A stretch of 63,080 bases of DNA, taken from positions 1-63,080 of the IMG/VR virus record IMGVR_UViG_3300022562_000858, one strand, 5' to 3'. Under the pieces are notes generated by a model. The model searched no databases. It saw nothing but the letters and a program-made list of their open reading frames with translations, and was not told the DNA's origin. Of the stretch, positions 40,621-48,040 are shown piece after piece; position 1 is the first letter of the stretch, and the number at the start of each line of letters is the position of its first letter. The translations under genes and the position numbers were made by a program. The DNA is from a virus.

Positions 40621-40990
40621 GGGGTATCTCCTGAATGTGTACGACGGCTTCCCCGCCCTGCTTGACCTCTCCCCGCTTGATACGCAGGTCGTCGATCTGA
40701 CCGTCGTCGATGAACACACGAGCCTTCTGCAGTGCATCCAGCAGCGGCTTGAGACGGTTGTCGACGTCGTAGGCTCTGCGTGTGGGCGCGTAGACCTCGA
40801 TTTGAACGGATAGACGACCCTCCAGCGGCCGCCCGTCGAATTGATGCCCTACGTAGCCCTGTACGTCCTCTGCATACTCCCGGCCCTTGCGACTAATCAG
40901 CACGCGCGGGTGTTTGCCCATCATCACCGCGCGGTAGTACGTGTTGGCGCTCGGCGGCCAGGGTAAACAGAGGACGATGGGCTCGCTCAT
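40613..40990 (-). CDS. rusA: RusA-family Holliday junction resolvase, 125 aa
   Basis: Matches the RusA fold by sequence order: PWPPSANTYYRAVMMGK, RVLISRKGREYAEDV, YDVDNRLKPLLDALQKAR, and DDGQIDDLRIKRGE. The conserved Asp residues of VDN and DDGQIDD bind metal. Cuts Holliday junctions made during phage recombination and replication, resolving branches before packaging. Overlaps genes on both sides by 4-8 nt. Confidence 0.92.
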   Translation of the reverse strand: MSEPIVLCLPWPPSANTYYRAVMMGKHPRVLISRKGREYAEDVQGYVGHQFDGRPLEGRLSVQIEVYAPTRRAYDVDNRLKPLLDALQKARVFIDDGQIDDLRIKRGEVKQGGEAVVHIQEIPHE

Positions 40991-41211
40991 GCCGGCGTGT
41001 CGCCTCCGCTCGGCACGCTCGCATCCGGTTCCTCCAAAGGCACCGGATCGTCCGGCAGCTCGTGGATGATGTCGTAGATGTCGGGGCCGCCGCGCTCCAT
41101 GATCGCCTGCCGGTAGGCAGCGCCGACCTCCGCGATCTGCGGGACAGGCAGATTGACCTCGCCGCCCTCGATGTTGCGCGCGATGTAGGTGTTCATATCG
41201 GTAACTCGCAT
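40987..41211 (-). CDS. Small protein, 74 aa
   Basis: Start MRVTDMNTYIARNIEGGEV is chosen 2 nt after the upstream stop. Acidic C-terminus rich in Pro and Asp. Overlaps rusA by 4 nt. No family recognised. Confidence 0.74.
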   Translation of the reverse strand: MRVTDMNTYIARNIEGGEVNLPVPQIAEVGAAYRQAIMERGGPDIYDIIHELPDDPVPLEEPDASVPSGGDTPA

Positions 41212-41213
41212 GG

Positions 41214-41426
41214 TCACTTCTCCTTCGGCACGTAGCCGGTCGATACCTGTTGGCACCACGGAAACCGTAGGCCGTTGTCGCAGGCCCACCGTCCCAGCAC
41301 TTTCACACCGCGCCGGCACGAGTGGCAGCCCTTGATCTGTTGCGCCTCCCTGCGCATAAGCTTGCGCAGGATCGGGTTCTGGTACGGATCGCCGGTGACG
41401 GGATCAGGCCGCACTCGTTTCGTCAC
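41214..41426 (-). CDS. Small Cys-containing protein, 70 aa, GTG start
   Basis: Reads VTKRVRPDPVTGDPYQNPIL from GTG, then KGCHSCRRGVKVLG and ACDNGLRFPWCQ, four Cys that may bind zinc. Overlaps the 243-aa gene by 23 nt in a different frame. Function unknown. Confidence 0.68.
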   Translation of the reverse strand: MTKRVRPDPVTGDPYQNPILRKLMRREAQQIKGCHSCRRGVKVLGRWACDNGLRFPWCQQVSTGYVPKEK

Positions 41427-42135
41427 CCAGCATCCTCTCGAGCTCGTTGACCACACCAGCCAGGTCGCGCTCGACGGCCGCCGCAATCTCGTAGTTCTCC
41501 CGCGCGGTTTCCAACTGCTTGCGCAGCTCGGCGCGTACCTTCTCCAGCTTTTCCTTCGCCGTGCGCGCGGCAAAGATCGGGACAAGGTTCCGTTTCTGCT
41601 CAGGCTCGGGCATCACGTCTGTTGCCGTCTTTGTAGCGGCCAGTTTGGTTTGCGTCGGTTGCGGCATTTCCGGTTCCTCGATCTTCTGTGCGGATGTTTC
41701 CGCTTTGTTCTTCTCTGATTTGCCTACGAAGGCATCCACTTCTCGCTTCACTCGTGCACGATCTAGGTAGCACTGTCGGCAATAGCGCCCTGCCCCTTCG
41801 TTTCGAGGCCCTCCGCACGCTTCGCACTTTGGTTTAGCGCGGGCGCGTTTTCGTTCTCTGTCGCGGCGCAATTCTTCTGGCTTGCGCCACTTGGCCGCCT
41901 CCCGATATGCCCGCCTTCCCTCATCACTGAGCGTGTAGCGTCGTTGTCCACAATCGAGGCCTGCAACCTCGACGTACCCTCTGCTCTCCAATGCGCGCAC
42001 CACCGATCCAATCTGGTCGATGTCCAATGCGTCCTTCCGGCAGAAGCCGTATATCTCACGCACCAGCAACGCGCGCCCGTGCAGTGCCGTGATCACACGA
42101 TCCGCCAGCGTCGGGATGGGGCGTCGTTCGGGCAC
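41404..42135 (-). CDS. Winged-helix plus zinc protein, 243 aa, GTG start
   Basis: Starts VPERRPIPTLADRVITALHG with AGGA upstream of GTG. Residues ~1-70 form a winged helix (LVREIYGFCRKDALDIDQIGSVVRALESRGYVEV), then KCEACGGPRNEG and YCRQCYLDRARV (zinc), then charged helices to the end, probably coiled coil. It sits between dnaB and rusA, so a replication accessory or regulator is likely. Confidence 0.77.
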   Translation of the reverse strand: MPERRPIPTLADRVITALHGRALLVREIYGFCRKDALDIDQIGSVVRALESRGYVEVAGLDCGQRRYTLSDEGRRAYREAAKWRKPEELRRDRERKRARAKPKCEACGGPRNEGAGRYCRQCYLDRARVKREVDAFVGKSEKNKAETSAQKIEEPEMPQPTQTKLAATKTATDVMPEPEQKRNLVPIFAARTAKEKLEKVRAELRKQLETARENYEIAAAVERDLAGVVNELERMLGDETSAA

Positions 42136-42146
42136 GCAACAGTCCT

Positions 42147-43430
42147 CTACGCCACCCGGTTCATGCTGATCTGTTCCGTGAAACGCTGCTCGCGCCCGTT
42201 GAACAGGTACTTCGCCGGCAGCCATCCCTTCTTGCCGCCGCGGTTCTTCAACAGACCAAGCTCGACAGGAACCTCCTGCTCCAATTCGTCGTCCTCATGC
42301 GCGTGGATGAACAGCGCCACGTCGGCGTCCTGCTCGATGTTGCCGCTGTCGCGCAGGTCCGACAGTTCGGGCCGGCGCTTGTTCTTCGTCACGTCACGGT
42401 TGAGCTGCGACACGGCAATGATCGGAATTCCCAGCCGCTTGGTCAGCTTCTTCAACTCGCGCGTGACCGCGCCAAGCTGATCGTTGCGCGACGTGTACCC
42501 GGTCGTCTCGACCAGGCCTATGTGGTCCACCACCGCGAAGTTGATGTCGTGCTTGCGCTTCCATTCCGTGATGCGCGAGACGATGCCACCGAGCGAATAC
42601 GTCTGATCATCACCCCACACCGGCAGCTCCGCGTCCATCGACGGGATCTTCGATTTCACGAACTCGACGACGCCGGGATCAGCGAACGCGAGTGCAGTGC
42701 CGTTGATCTGCAGCAGGTTTGCAAAGGCCCGTGTACCGAGCTCGTGGTACGGCATTTCGAGCGAGCAGATACCGGACCGAAAGCCGCGCTTCGCACCGTG
42801 CAGACACCACTGCAGCGCCAGCGCGGACTTACCGAGAGACGGCCGCGCCGCCACCACCCACAACCTTTCCCCGTGCAGGCCTCCGGTACGCTTGTCGACC
42901 TCCGGTAGCCCGGTGGGCGAACCGATGACGCCGTGATGCCGGCGCTTCCCCGCATCCTCCACCGCCAGCAGCGCCGCACGCAGGATCGACGGAAACCCCT
43001 GCTCCGAGCCCATGCCGTCGTGCGATACGCTTTCGAGCTGCGACTGCGCCGCGGCCACGACTTCATCGACAGGCGCCGTCATCGCCTTCTCACGCGCCTC
43101 ATCGAGCACCGACAGCACGCGCCGCCGCCGCGCCTTGTCGACCACGATCTTGGCGTGCGGGGCGATACGCGCGCTCGGCGCACCCTGCGCCATGCGGCCC
43201 AACCGCTCCAGAGTGCCATCCCCCTTCATGCGATCGGCTACCGTCACGACGTCGGCCACGTCGCCGGCGCCAACCATGGCGCTGATCGTCGCAAACGCCC
43301 TGGCATGGAACGGCGACGCGAAGTGCTCTGCACGCAGCGCCTCGATGTCGTACAGCGCGCGGTTATCCAGGAGCAGGCCGCCGATCACCGCGTTCTCGGC
43401 TTCGGGCGAATGGTCAGTAGGGGCTGGCAT
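42147..43430 (-). CDS. dnaB: DnaB-like replicative helicase, 427 aa
   Basis: N-terminal domain opens HSPEAENAVIGGLLLDN as in DnaB. The RecA-like domain has Walker A ARPSLGKSALALQW near residue 195, Walker B FAVVDHIGLVET, and the SQLNRDVTKNKRRPELSDLRDSGNIEQDADVALF motif of DnaB hexamers. It unwinds phage DNA at forks, 5' to 3'. The initiator upstream overlaps it by 17 nt and presumably loads it. Confidence 0.93.
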   Translation of the reverse strand: MPAPTDHSPEAENAVIGGLLLDNRALYDIEALRAEHFASPFHARAFATISAMVGAGDVADVVTVADRMKGDGTLERLGRMAQGAPSARIAPHAKIVVDKARRRRVLSVLDEAREKAMTAPVDEVVAAAQSQLESVSHDGMGSEQGFPSILRAALLAVEDAGKRRHHGVIGSPTGLPEVDKRTGGLHGERLWVVAARPSLGKSALALQWCLHGAKRGFRSGICSLEMPYHELGTRAFANLLQINGTALAFADPGVVEFVKSKIPSMDAELPVWGDDQTYSLGGIVSRITEWKRKHDINFAVVDHIGLVETTGYTSRNDQLGAVTRELKKLTKRLGIPIIAVSQLNRDVTKNKRRPELSDLRDSGNIEQDADVALFIHAHEDDELEQEVPVELGLLKNRGGKKGWLPAKYLFNGREQRFTEQISMNRVA

Positions 43431-44070
43431 CAGCGTACCGTTTCGGTTTTGTGTCTACGGGCAGGTTCGCCCAATTGTTGCGAATGGCCTCCATGAAAGC
43501 GCTGTCCCAATCGACGTACTTGTAGCCCTTCGCCTTTGCCTTCGCCTTGAACGCTTCCAGGTGTTCGCCAAGCCGGGCGTGTCCTTTCTCGGTAGCCCAC
43601 TTGCGCACGCGATCAGAAATCTGGAAGTCAGCCGGGAGGGGGGTTTTCTTTTTCTTTTGGTCTGGTCTGGTCTGGTCTGGTCTGGTCTTGCATGACTGAG
43701 TCATGACCCCATCATGCTTATCTCTGATTTGAGCCAGAAGGCGCCTCATTTCAGGGCTTGAAGTCATTGACTGATCGAGTCTTTTTGCGATCTTGAGGCA
43801 GGTGATAATGCCCCCACTGTTCTCGAACAAACCAAGGTCCACCATGAAGGTCATCATTTCCTGCACCCGCTCCTGGTGGATGCCCGTATCGTCCGAAATC
43901 AGCTCTGCATCGTGTTCCAACTCGAAGGTCAGATTCTCGGTCGACAGGTTAGATACGATCAGCTCGATGCAGTGCCAGTACAGGCCATAGCCCTCCATCC
44001 CGTACTTGCGCACGACCTTGCGCAGCTTCGCGTCCCGGTGCGCGTCGGAGTCGTGCTTAAACCACCGCAT
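43414..44070 (-). CDS. Replication initiator/loader (Lin1244-like), 218 aa
   Basis: Begins MRWFKHDSDAHRDAKLRKVVRKYGMEGYGLY, the N-terminal pattern of Lin1244/Lin1753-type phage replication proteins, with winged-helix-like ISDDTGIHQERVQEMM. C-terminal part (DFQISDRVRKWATEKG) would contact the helicase. AGGGGG lies 6 nt before the chosen ATG. A pentanucleotide repeat encoding TRPDQTRPDQ precedes a Lys run. Overlaps dnaB. Occupies the O/P slot of lambdoid phages, and an origin may lie nearby. Confidence 0.82.
   Translation of the reverse strand: MRWFKHDSDAHRDAKLRKVVRKYGMEGYGLYWHCIELIVSNLSTENLTFELEHDAELISDDTGIHQERVQEMMTFMVDLGLFENSGGIITCLKIAKRLDQSMTSSPEMRRLLAQIRDKHDGVMTQSCKTRPDQTRPDQKKKKTPLPADFQISDRVRKWATEKGHARLGEHLEAFKAKAKAKGYKYVDWDSAFMEAIRNNWANLPVDTKPKRYADASPY
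43658..43687. repeat. Six perfect pentanucleotide repeats (TGGTC) in coding sequence
   Basis: Six contiguous TGGTC units lie inside the initiator gene, encoding TRPDQ twice on the minus strand, next to a poly-pyrimidine stretch. Gain or loss of one unit shifts the frame. Confidence 0.95.
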
Positions 44071-44458
44071 CACCTGCCCCCTTCTTCACGTTGCACTTCC
44101 GGCACGCCACGCGCAGGTTCTCAAGATCATCAGATCCGCCACGCGACACTGGAACAACATGGTCGATTGTCGCTTCCGATGGCATGAGGTTCGCTTTGCA
44201 GTATTGGCAAACCAAACCATCCCGGGCAATTACGCGATCACGCAGTTCTCGTGATACTGAGTCTCGACGTCGACGATCGCCACGCGGCGGGCCGGTTAGG
44301 CCGCGAGCGGTGAAAGCCTCATCGAGAAGCTTCAACACAAAACCGCCGTAACCGTCGCCCATGTGCCACAGAGGTTCTGCTGCCTCAGCGAACTTAACCG
44401 CCAATCGCTGCACCTTCGCGGTTGCGCGCCGCTCGAATTGTTCTTCCTCGCGGCTCAC
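44057..44458 (-). CDS. HNH endonuclease-like protein, 133 aa
   Basis: C-terminal HNH module: ELRDRVIARDGLVCQYCKANL, ATIDHVVPVSRGGSDDLENLRV and CRKCN, with zinc Cys pairs and the His of DHVVP. The N-terminal helical half (RRATAKVQRLAVKFAEAAEP) may bind DNA. Located in the replication unit with overlaps on both sides. It may be an integral nuclease or a domesticated homing enzyme. Confidence 0.87.
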   Translation of the reverse strand: MSREEEQFERRATAKVQRLAVKFAEAAEPLWHMGDGYGGFVLKLLDEAFTARGLTGPPRGDRRRRDSVSRELRDRVIARDGLVCQYCKANLMPSEATIDHVVPVSRGGSDDLENLRVACRKCNVKKGAGDAVV

Positions 44459-44640
44459 GCCAGGCCAAGCTCCCGTTCCATCTGTGCGACCTGCTCAGGC
44501 GATCTGGCGTAGACCTCCGCGGTGATGAGGTCGCAGACCTTATGCGCTGCAGGCTTCGGTAGGTCTTGCCCACAGAAGCGCAGCTCGTTCGAGAGCACGC
44601 GAATGCGATCTTCGCGGGCTATGTCGTCGTCGCATACCAT
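44455..44640 (-). CDS. Small protein, 61 aa
   Basis: Start MVCDDDIAREDRIRVLSNE has GGGAG upstream. Helical, ends QVAQMERELGLA. Overlaps the HNH gene by 4 nt. No family recognised. Confidence 0.73.
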   Translation of the reverse strand: MVCDDDIAREDRIRVLSNELRFCGQDLPKPAAHKVCDLITAEVYARSPEQVAQMERELGLA

Positions 44641-44651
44641 GAGTCTCTCCC

Positions 44652-44741
44652 TCACCAGAGAAAGTGAATTGCCAACCACGCCTCTGCGATCAGCACCATG
44701 GCGAGCGCAATCGTGCCGGCCCAGCGCTTGAGGCGGTCCAT
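44652..44741 (-). CDS. Micro membrane protein, 29 aa
   Basis: Start overlaps the upstream stop as TGATG. MDRLKRWAGTIALAMVLIAE plus a short hydrophobic end is a single membrane helix with a positive N-terminus. Too short for standard ORF calling. Tiny membrane proteins of this type are common early phage products; role unknown. Confidence 0.6.
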   Translation of the reverse strand: MDRLKRWAGTIALAMVLIAEAWLAIHFLW

Positions 44742-44971
44742 CACATCTGCCCACCGAGCTCGCGGTCGGCGTCGGGGTCATCCGCCCGTCGATCCCACGC
44801 CTGTTCGGCGGCCTCCACCATCGCGTCTTGGTCTTTGAAATCGGCTCGCCACATCGTTGGCCCCTCGGCCTCACAGTCCGCGTTGGCGCACGACACCACT
44901 GCCGACGAAAACCAGTTCTTCGTGATCGTCTTGGTGTCGCCGCACCACGGACATGGTTTGCGGGCCGCCAT
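44741..44971 (-). CDS. lar: Lar-like restriction alleviation protein, 76 aa
   Basis: Pattern CPWCGDTKTI, VSCANADCEAEGP, and a C-terminal EAAEQAWDRRADDP follows the Lar family (CPxCG, VxCxxCxAxGP, AxxxWNRR). Lar of Rac prophage eases type I restriction by modulating host modification. It sits among early genes, where anti-restriction is needed. Overlaps its neighbours by 1 nt on both sides. Confidence 0.75.
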   Translation of the reverse strand: MAARKPCPWCGDTKTITKNWFSSAVVSCANADCEAEGPTMWRADFKDQDAMVEAAEQAWDRRADDPDADRELGGQM

Positions 44972-45189
44972 CAGCTTGGATCGTGTCCGGTTTTGGTGGT
45001 GTGCAGCGTGGACCCACACGCATCATCTTGTTCGGTCACAAACTTTTCATGCCGCAAAGATTCAGCGGTGTGATGGACGTGCAGCACAGCTTCGGCCGCC
45101 AGAACCATGTCCCTCCAACAGCGCGCCTCGCGCATGAGCACGCGCAGCGCACCAAAGACCATCCGCGCTTCTCGTGGATAATCACTCAC
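44971..45189 (-). CDS. Small helical protein, 72 aa
   Basis: Reads MSDYPREARMVFGALRVLMRE, then two His (VLHVHHTAESLRHEKF) and a polar end. Overlaps the CII-like gene by 4 nt. Function unknown. Confidence 0.75.
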   Translation of the reverse strand: MSDYPREARMVFGALRVLMREARCWRDMVLAAEAVLHVHHTAESLRHEKFVTEQDDACGSTLHTTKTGHDPS

Positions 45190-45539
45190 TCTTTGATCCT
45201 CGAAAGCAGGCTGGCAACCTCGGGAAGCAACTGCTCGAGCCGGCGCACGACATCGGTGCGGCGCTGGTCCTCGTTGGGCAGAAACTTCTCGATCAGCCAG
45301 TAGATCGGGCGGTGATCGCCCGTGGCCTGGATAAACTCGGGGAGCATTTCGCCGGGGAAGTGGCGGCCGTCGGCGCTCGATAGCATCTGCGACAGAGCGC
45401 CAGGGCTAAGGCCCATGTCCGCGGCGACGTGCTTGAAGGGGTGGCGTCCCGGATTGTTGTATGCAGCCGCATGGAGCACGTCGGCCCAGCTCGGGAATTG
45501 CTCGGTAAGCCCCCCCTCGAAGTCCAGAGATAGCTGCAC
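45186..45539 (-). CDS. CII-like phage regulator, 117 aa
   Basis: Chosen GTG start (VQLSLDFEGG) follows AGGAGGT 4 nt upstream, a stronger site than the alternative GTG at 45575. Central pattern VLHAAAYNNPGRHPFKHVAADMGLSPGALSQMLSS with HTH, then FPGEMLPEFIQATGDHRPIYWLIEKF, resembles the CII/CP76-type phage regulatory proteins. It lies behind the Cro-like gene and a terminator, as cII follows cro and tR1 in lambda. Probably helps choose lysogeny or control replication. Confidence 0.75.
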   Translation of the reverse strand: MQLSLDFEGGLTEQFPSWADVLHAAAYNNPGRHPFKHVAADMGLSPGALSQMLSSADGRHFPGEMLPEFIQATGDHRPIYWLIEKFLPNEDQRRTDVVRRLEQLLPEVASLLSRIKE

Positions 45540-45575
45540 TGCACCTCCTGTGATCACACAGTCACAGTTGTTCAC

Positions 45576-45718
45576 ACCCCCCTGCGATAAAAAGGCCGGA
45601 CCCTGCGAATGCAGAGCCCGGCCAATACCTCACTTCGGATGACAGCAGGGAGGAACAAAGATGCCCGCACCGAAAGGCTTGATGTACCTATCGTTGAAAG
45701 GGAGTGGTGCGGGCGAAA
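45576..45718. other. Non-coding gap between Cro-like and CII-like genes
   Basis: Apart from the terminator at 45589-45623 no convincing ORF is seen in these 143 bases. This leader may contain antitermination signals, but none is recognised. Confidence 0.5.
45589..45623 (-). terminator. Rho-independent terminator, tR1-like position
   Basis: Stem GGCCGG/CCGGCC with an inner CTGC/GCAG and a loop around ATTC, followed by TTTTT on the minus strand. It separates the Cro-like gene from the CII-like gene, so early-left replication genes may depend on read-through. Confidence 0.85.
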
Positions 45719-45907
45719 TCATGCGGCGTTCTCAACGATGCCGCGTTTACGAGCGAGGGCCTGGATGCGGTTGCCGTTCTCGAAGCTGGTCCCGGCCCCA
45801 TGCTTGATCCGGTGGATCGTGGGCTGGGAGACGCCGACTTCCTCGGCTATGGCCGCCTCGCTCATGCCGTCAGCGATCAGGCGGACGATGACCTCGCTCA
45901 ATTCCAT
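45719..45907 (-). CDS. Cro-like DNA-binding regulator, 62 aa
   Basis: MELSEVIVRLIADGMSEAAIAEEVGVSQPTIHRIKHG is a compact helix-turn-helix protein. Its recognition helix SQPTIHRI is almost the same as PQPTIHRI of the divergent repressor, so both should read the same operators. The ATG lies only a few bases after the promoter -10 on the minus strand, so the message may be leaderless. Role inferred: opposes the repressor at lytic entry. Confidence 0.85.
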   Translation of the reverse strand: MELSEVIVRLIADGMSEAAIAEEVGVSQPTIHRIKHGAGTSFENGNRIQALARKRGIVENAA

Positions 45908-45918
45908 AGGGCGAGACT

Positions 45919-45934
45919 AATGCGCTGGCGTATT
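45919..45934. promoter_or_regulatory. Operator 1 (Cro-repressor intergenic)
   Basis: AATGCGCTGGCGTATT, a near-palindrome matching the consensus AATACGCTAGCGTATT. It covers the spacer of the minus-strand Cro promoter. Confidence 0.8.
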
Positions 45935-45937
45935 GGC

Positions 45938-45943
45938 TGTCAA
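45938..45943 (-). promoter_or_regulatory. -35 element of the Cro promoter
   Basis: TTGACA on the minus strand, followed after 16-17 nt by ATTAGTC as a weak -10. Operators 1 and 2 overlap the promoter on both sides, so bound repressor would shut it. Confidence 0.6.
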
Positions 45944-45957
45944 TACCCTCGCGTATG
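45942..45957. promoter_or_regulatory. Operator 2 (Cro-repressor intergenic)
   Basis: AATACCCTCGCGTATG, the most degenerate of four copies, 23 bp from operator 1. Near the likely repressor promoter. Confidence 0.7.
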
Positions 45958-45999
45958 CCTAATCGCGCGAGCATTCAGGCTGGCCACGAGGACATTTGT

Positions 46000-46683
46000 A
46001 TGACCACGACCCGCGCAGGCAAGGTGCTGCGGACGCTCATGGAGCGTGATCAGATCAAGACCGAAGGCGAGTTGTCGCGCCGTACCGGAGTACCACAGCC
46101 CACTATTCACAGAATCCTATCGGGGGAAAGCCGTGCGCCCGAACTCGGGACGATGCAGCCCCTCGCCCGCTTCTTCCGCGTAACGATCGACCAGATCTAC
46201 GGGATCACCCCAATATCGACAACCGTCAAGAATCCGTCTAAGCTGAATCCACAACAGGGGAGAGACAAACAAGAAGGGGACACAATTCGCTTTTCGCTCG
46301 TCCCCCTGATTTCATGGATACAGGCCGGAAACTGGACGAATCTGGTGGATAACCTCGGACCAGGTGACGCGGAGGAATGGCTACCGTGCCCGGTGCTGAT
46401 CGGGCCGCATGGGTTCGCCCTGACCGTGCGCGGCGTGTCGATGGAGCCTACCTTCCGCGAGGGTGACATCATCTTCGTGGACCCCGACAAGCCGGCCGAC
46501 AACGGCTCCCTCGTCGTTGTGCGCCTCACCGACCAGGACGAAGGCACGTTCAAGAAGCTCATCATCGAGGGCGACCGGAAGTACCTGCACGCCCTCAATC
46601 CCAACTGGCCCGACCAGTACCTTCCCCTGCCCGCCAGCGCGGTGGTCTCCGGCGTCGTCGTTTTCCACGGCCGCCGCACCTGA
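46000..46683 (+). CDS. S24-type prophage repressor, 227 aa
   Basis: Chosen start MTTTRAGKVLRTLMER has GAGG 9 nt upstream; an earlier in-frame ATG at 45955 lies over operator 2 and is unlikely. N-terminal HTH ELSRRTGVPQPTIHRILSG; C-terminal LexA-like peptidase with catalytic Ser in GVSMEPTF (~147) and Lys near 185 (GTFKKL), plus an Ala-Gly self-cleavage candidate in WIQAGNW. It should hold the prophage silent and cleave itself under RecA activation. Confidence 0.92.
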   Translation: MTTTRAGKVLRTLMERDQIKTEGELSRRTGVPQPTIHRILSGESRAPELGTMQPLARFFRVTIDQIYGITPISTTVKNPSKLNPQQGRDKQEGDTIRFSLVPLISWIQAGNWTNLVDNLGPGDAEEWLPCPVLIGPHGFALTVRGVSMEPTFREGDIIFVDPDKPADNGSLVVVRLTDQDEGTFKKLIIEGDRKYLHALNPNWPDQYLPLPASAVVSGVVVFHGRRT

Positions 46684-46701
46684 CCCTTTTTTCCCTATCG
46701 T

Positions 46702-46717
46702 AATACGCTGGGGTATT
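46702..46717. promoter_or_regulatory. Operator 3 (early-right)
   Basis: AATACGCTGGGGTATT, one of four related operators. It overlaps the -35 of the early-right promoter (TTGACT at 46716). Confidence 0.82.
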
Positions 46718-46745
46718 GACTCCGGCTAATACGCTAGCGTATCGT
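46716..46745 (+). promoter_or_regulatory. Early-right promoter
   Basis: TTGACT, 18-nt spacer, TATCGT, covered on both sides by operators 3 and 4. Drives the recombination-integration arm starting with the lipoprotein gene. Confidence 0.65.
46728..46743. promoter_or_regulatory. Operator 4 (early-right)
   Basis: AATACGCTAGCGTATC contains the perfect 14-bp palindrome ATACGCTAGCGTAT and is the best copy of the operator. Lies in the promoter spacer and over the -10. Confidence 0.85.
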
Positions 46746-46801
46746 CGGCAGCATGACTCGGGCCAATCCAGGTCCGCCACCTTGCCGCTAGGAGATACGC
46801 C

Positions 46802-47356
46802 ATGGACCGCCGCCGCTTTCTTCGCCGCGCCATCCTCCTTTGCCTCGTGGTCGTCGCCGTGTGCGCGGCCATCCTGCTCGGCGGGTGTGCGTCCACCGAC
46901 ACCGGTCGCAAGGCCGAGCTCGGCGGCACCGCGGACCTCGGCTCGACCGGCCTGGCGCTCGCCAATGGCGCCAATGAAGCCAACCCGCTCGGCTGGGGTG
47001 CATTGGCGGTCAAGCAACTCTTGGTCAAGCACGGCGACGCCCTTCCCTGCCCCGAGCGCCGCGAATGGCACCGTGCCGGTGCGGCCGTCAATTGGGGCTT
47101 TGCCGGTTGGAACGCAGGCCAGCTCGTTGCCGTGACGGTGGGCGCGGGCGGTATAGGCGTTGTCGCCGCCGGCATGGTTAGCGCGGTAGGCCTCTCGCAG
47201 TGGGCCGCGCGCGACTTCGATGATCTTCCGCCCTGCGCGTTACCGGATCGTGCGTGGGACGAGGACCCAAGCTGCAACATCGCTGACTGCTGGAGCCTCG
47301 ACCTCTGGCCTTCCGAAATCGCCCAGCTTGAGCAGTACGAGTGGGAGCACTACTGA
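46802..47356 (+). CDS. Phage lipoprotein with basic, Tat-like leader, 184 aa
   Basis: MDRRRFLRRAILLCLVVVAV leads to a lipobox LLGGC with Cys near residue 29, so the mature protein is lipid-anchored. The very basic start with RRRFLRR resembles a Tat signal. The mature part is Gly/Ala-rich with a hydrophobic stretch LVAVTVGAGGIGVVAAGMV and Cys pairs near the end. First gene after the operator-controlled promoter. Early phage lipoproteins can block superinfection or injection; this is the inferred role. Confidence 0.85.
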   Translation: MDRRRFLRRAILLCLVVVAVCAAILLGGCASTDTGRKAELGGTADLGSTGLALANGANEANPLGWGALAVKQLLVKHGDALPCPERREWHRAGAAVNWGFAGWNAGQLVAVTVGAGGIGVVAAGMVSAVGLSQWAARDFDDLPPCALPDRAWDEDPSCNIADCWSLDLWPSEIAQLEQYEWEHY

Positions 47357-47381
47357 TCCATCCACCACACGAGGCAGACCC

Positions 47382-47876
47382 ATGAAAGAACTCCGCATCA
47401 AGAAGCACCAAGGCAACCTCGCCGCCATTGCCGGCAACCGCGAAAAGGCTGGCGAGGACCTCGGTGCACTGTACGCCGCCCTCAAGTTCGTCGTCACCGC
47501 CACGCCCGACCTGTTGCGCGCGGTGCTGGGCGATACCGAGTCGGTGAGCGCACTGGTCAAGTCCCTGTGGGACAAGGACGGCCACTTGCTCCTGCCCGAC
47601 ATCGGGGTGATGGACCTCAATTGCGAGTTCGACACGCACGAGCTCGCGATCTGGTGCGGCGACGAGAAGCTGGAGTTCCTGCGCACGCGGTACAAGAAGT
47701 TCATCTGCCAGCCGGGGATTTCCAACTCGCTCGAACTGACCTTCACCGCGCTGATCTACCCGAAGAACGGGCCGCAGCTCGGCATCCTGTACGACTACCT
47801 GCACACCGACGTCGAGTTCGCGATCAAGCCGCAGCAGCGCAGCACGGTCGAGGACGACGAGACTGAGGCGGCGTAG
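47382..47876 (+). CDS. Hypothetical protein, 164 aa
   Basis: Start MKELRIKKHQGNLAAIAGN with GAGG upstream. Contains LGALYAALKFVVTATPDLLRAVL and later mixed beta strands, acidic end (RSTVEDDETEAA). Looks like a single-domain soluble protein. No family recognised. Next gene begins with its stop. Confidence 0.8.
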   Translation: MKELRIKKHQGNLAAIAGNREKAGEDLGALYAALKFVVTATPDLLRAVLGDTESVSALVKSLWDKDGHLLLPDIGVMDLNCEFDTHELAIWCGDEKLEFLRTRYKKFICQPGISNSLELTFTALIYPKNGPQLGILYDYLHTDVEFAIKPQQRSTVEDDETEAA

Positions 47877-48040
47877 TGGACGCCGCGCTCAACATCCCCG
47901 TTCCGTTATGGGTGGTGCTGGTGGGCATCGCAGGCGGCGTAGTGATCGCGACGCTGTTCGTGCGCCACACCGCGCCACCCGAGGACGACGAGCCGGCGAT
48001 TGGCGCCGAAGCCGCGTGGCCGCAGGACAGGGGCGAATGA
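47876..48040 (+). CDS. Micro membrane protein, 54 aa, GTG start
   Basis: GTG overlaps the previous stop (TAGTG). Reads VDAALNIPVPLWVVLVGIAG, continuing hydrophobic to LFVRH, then a soluble acidic tail. One membrane helix. Linked by 4-nt overlap to the next gene. Confidence 0.65.
   Translation: MDAALNIPVPLWVVLVGIAGGVVIATLFVRHTAPPEDDEPAIGAEAAWPQDRGE

Noticed and set aside
45955-45999. Earlier start codon of the repressor at 45955
   Set aside because: It lies on operator 2, lacks a ribosome site and adds residues that precede the HTH without family support.
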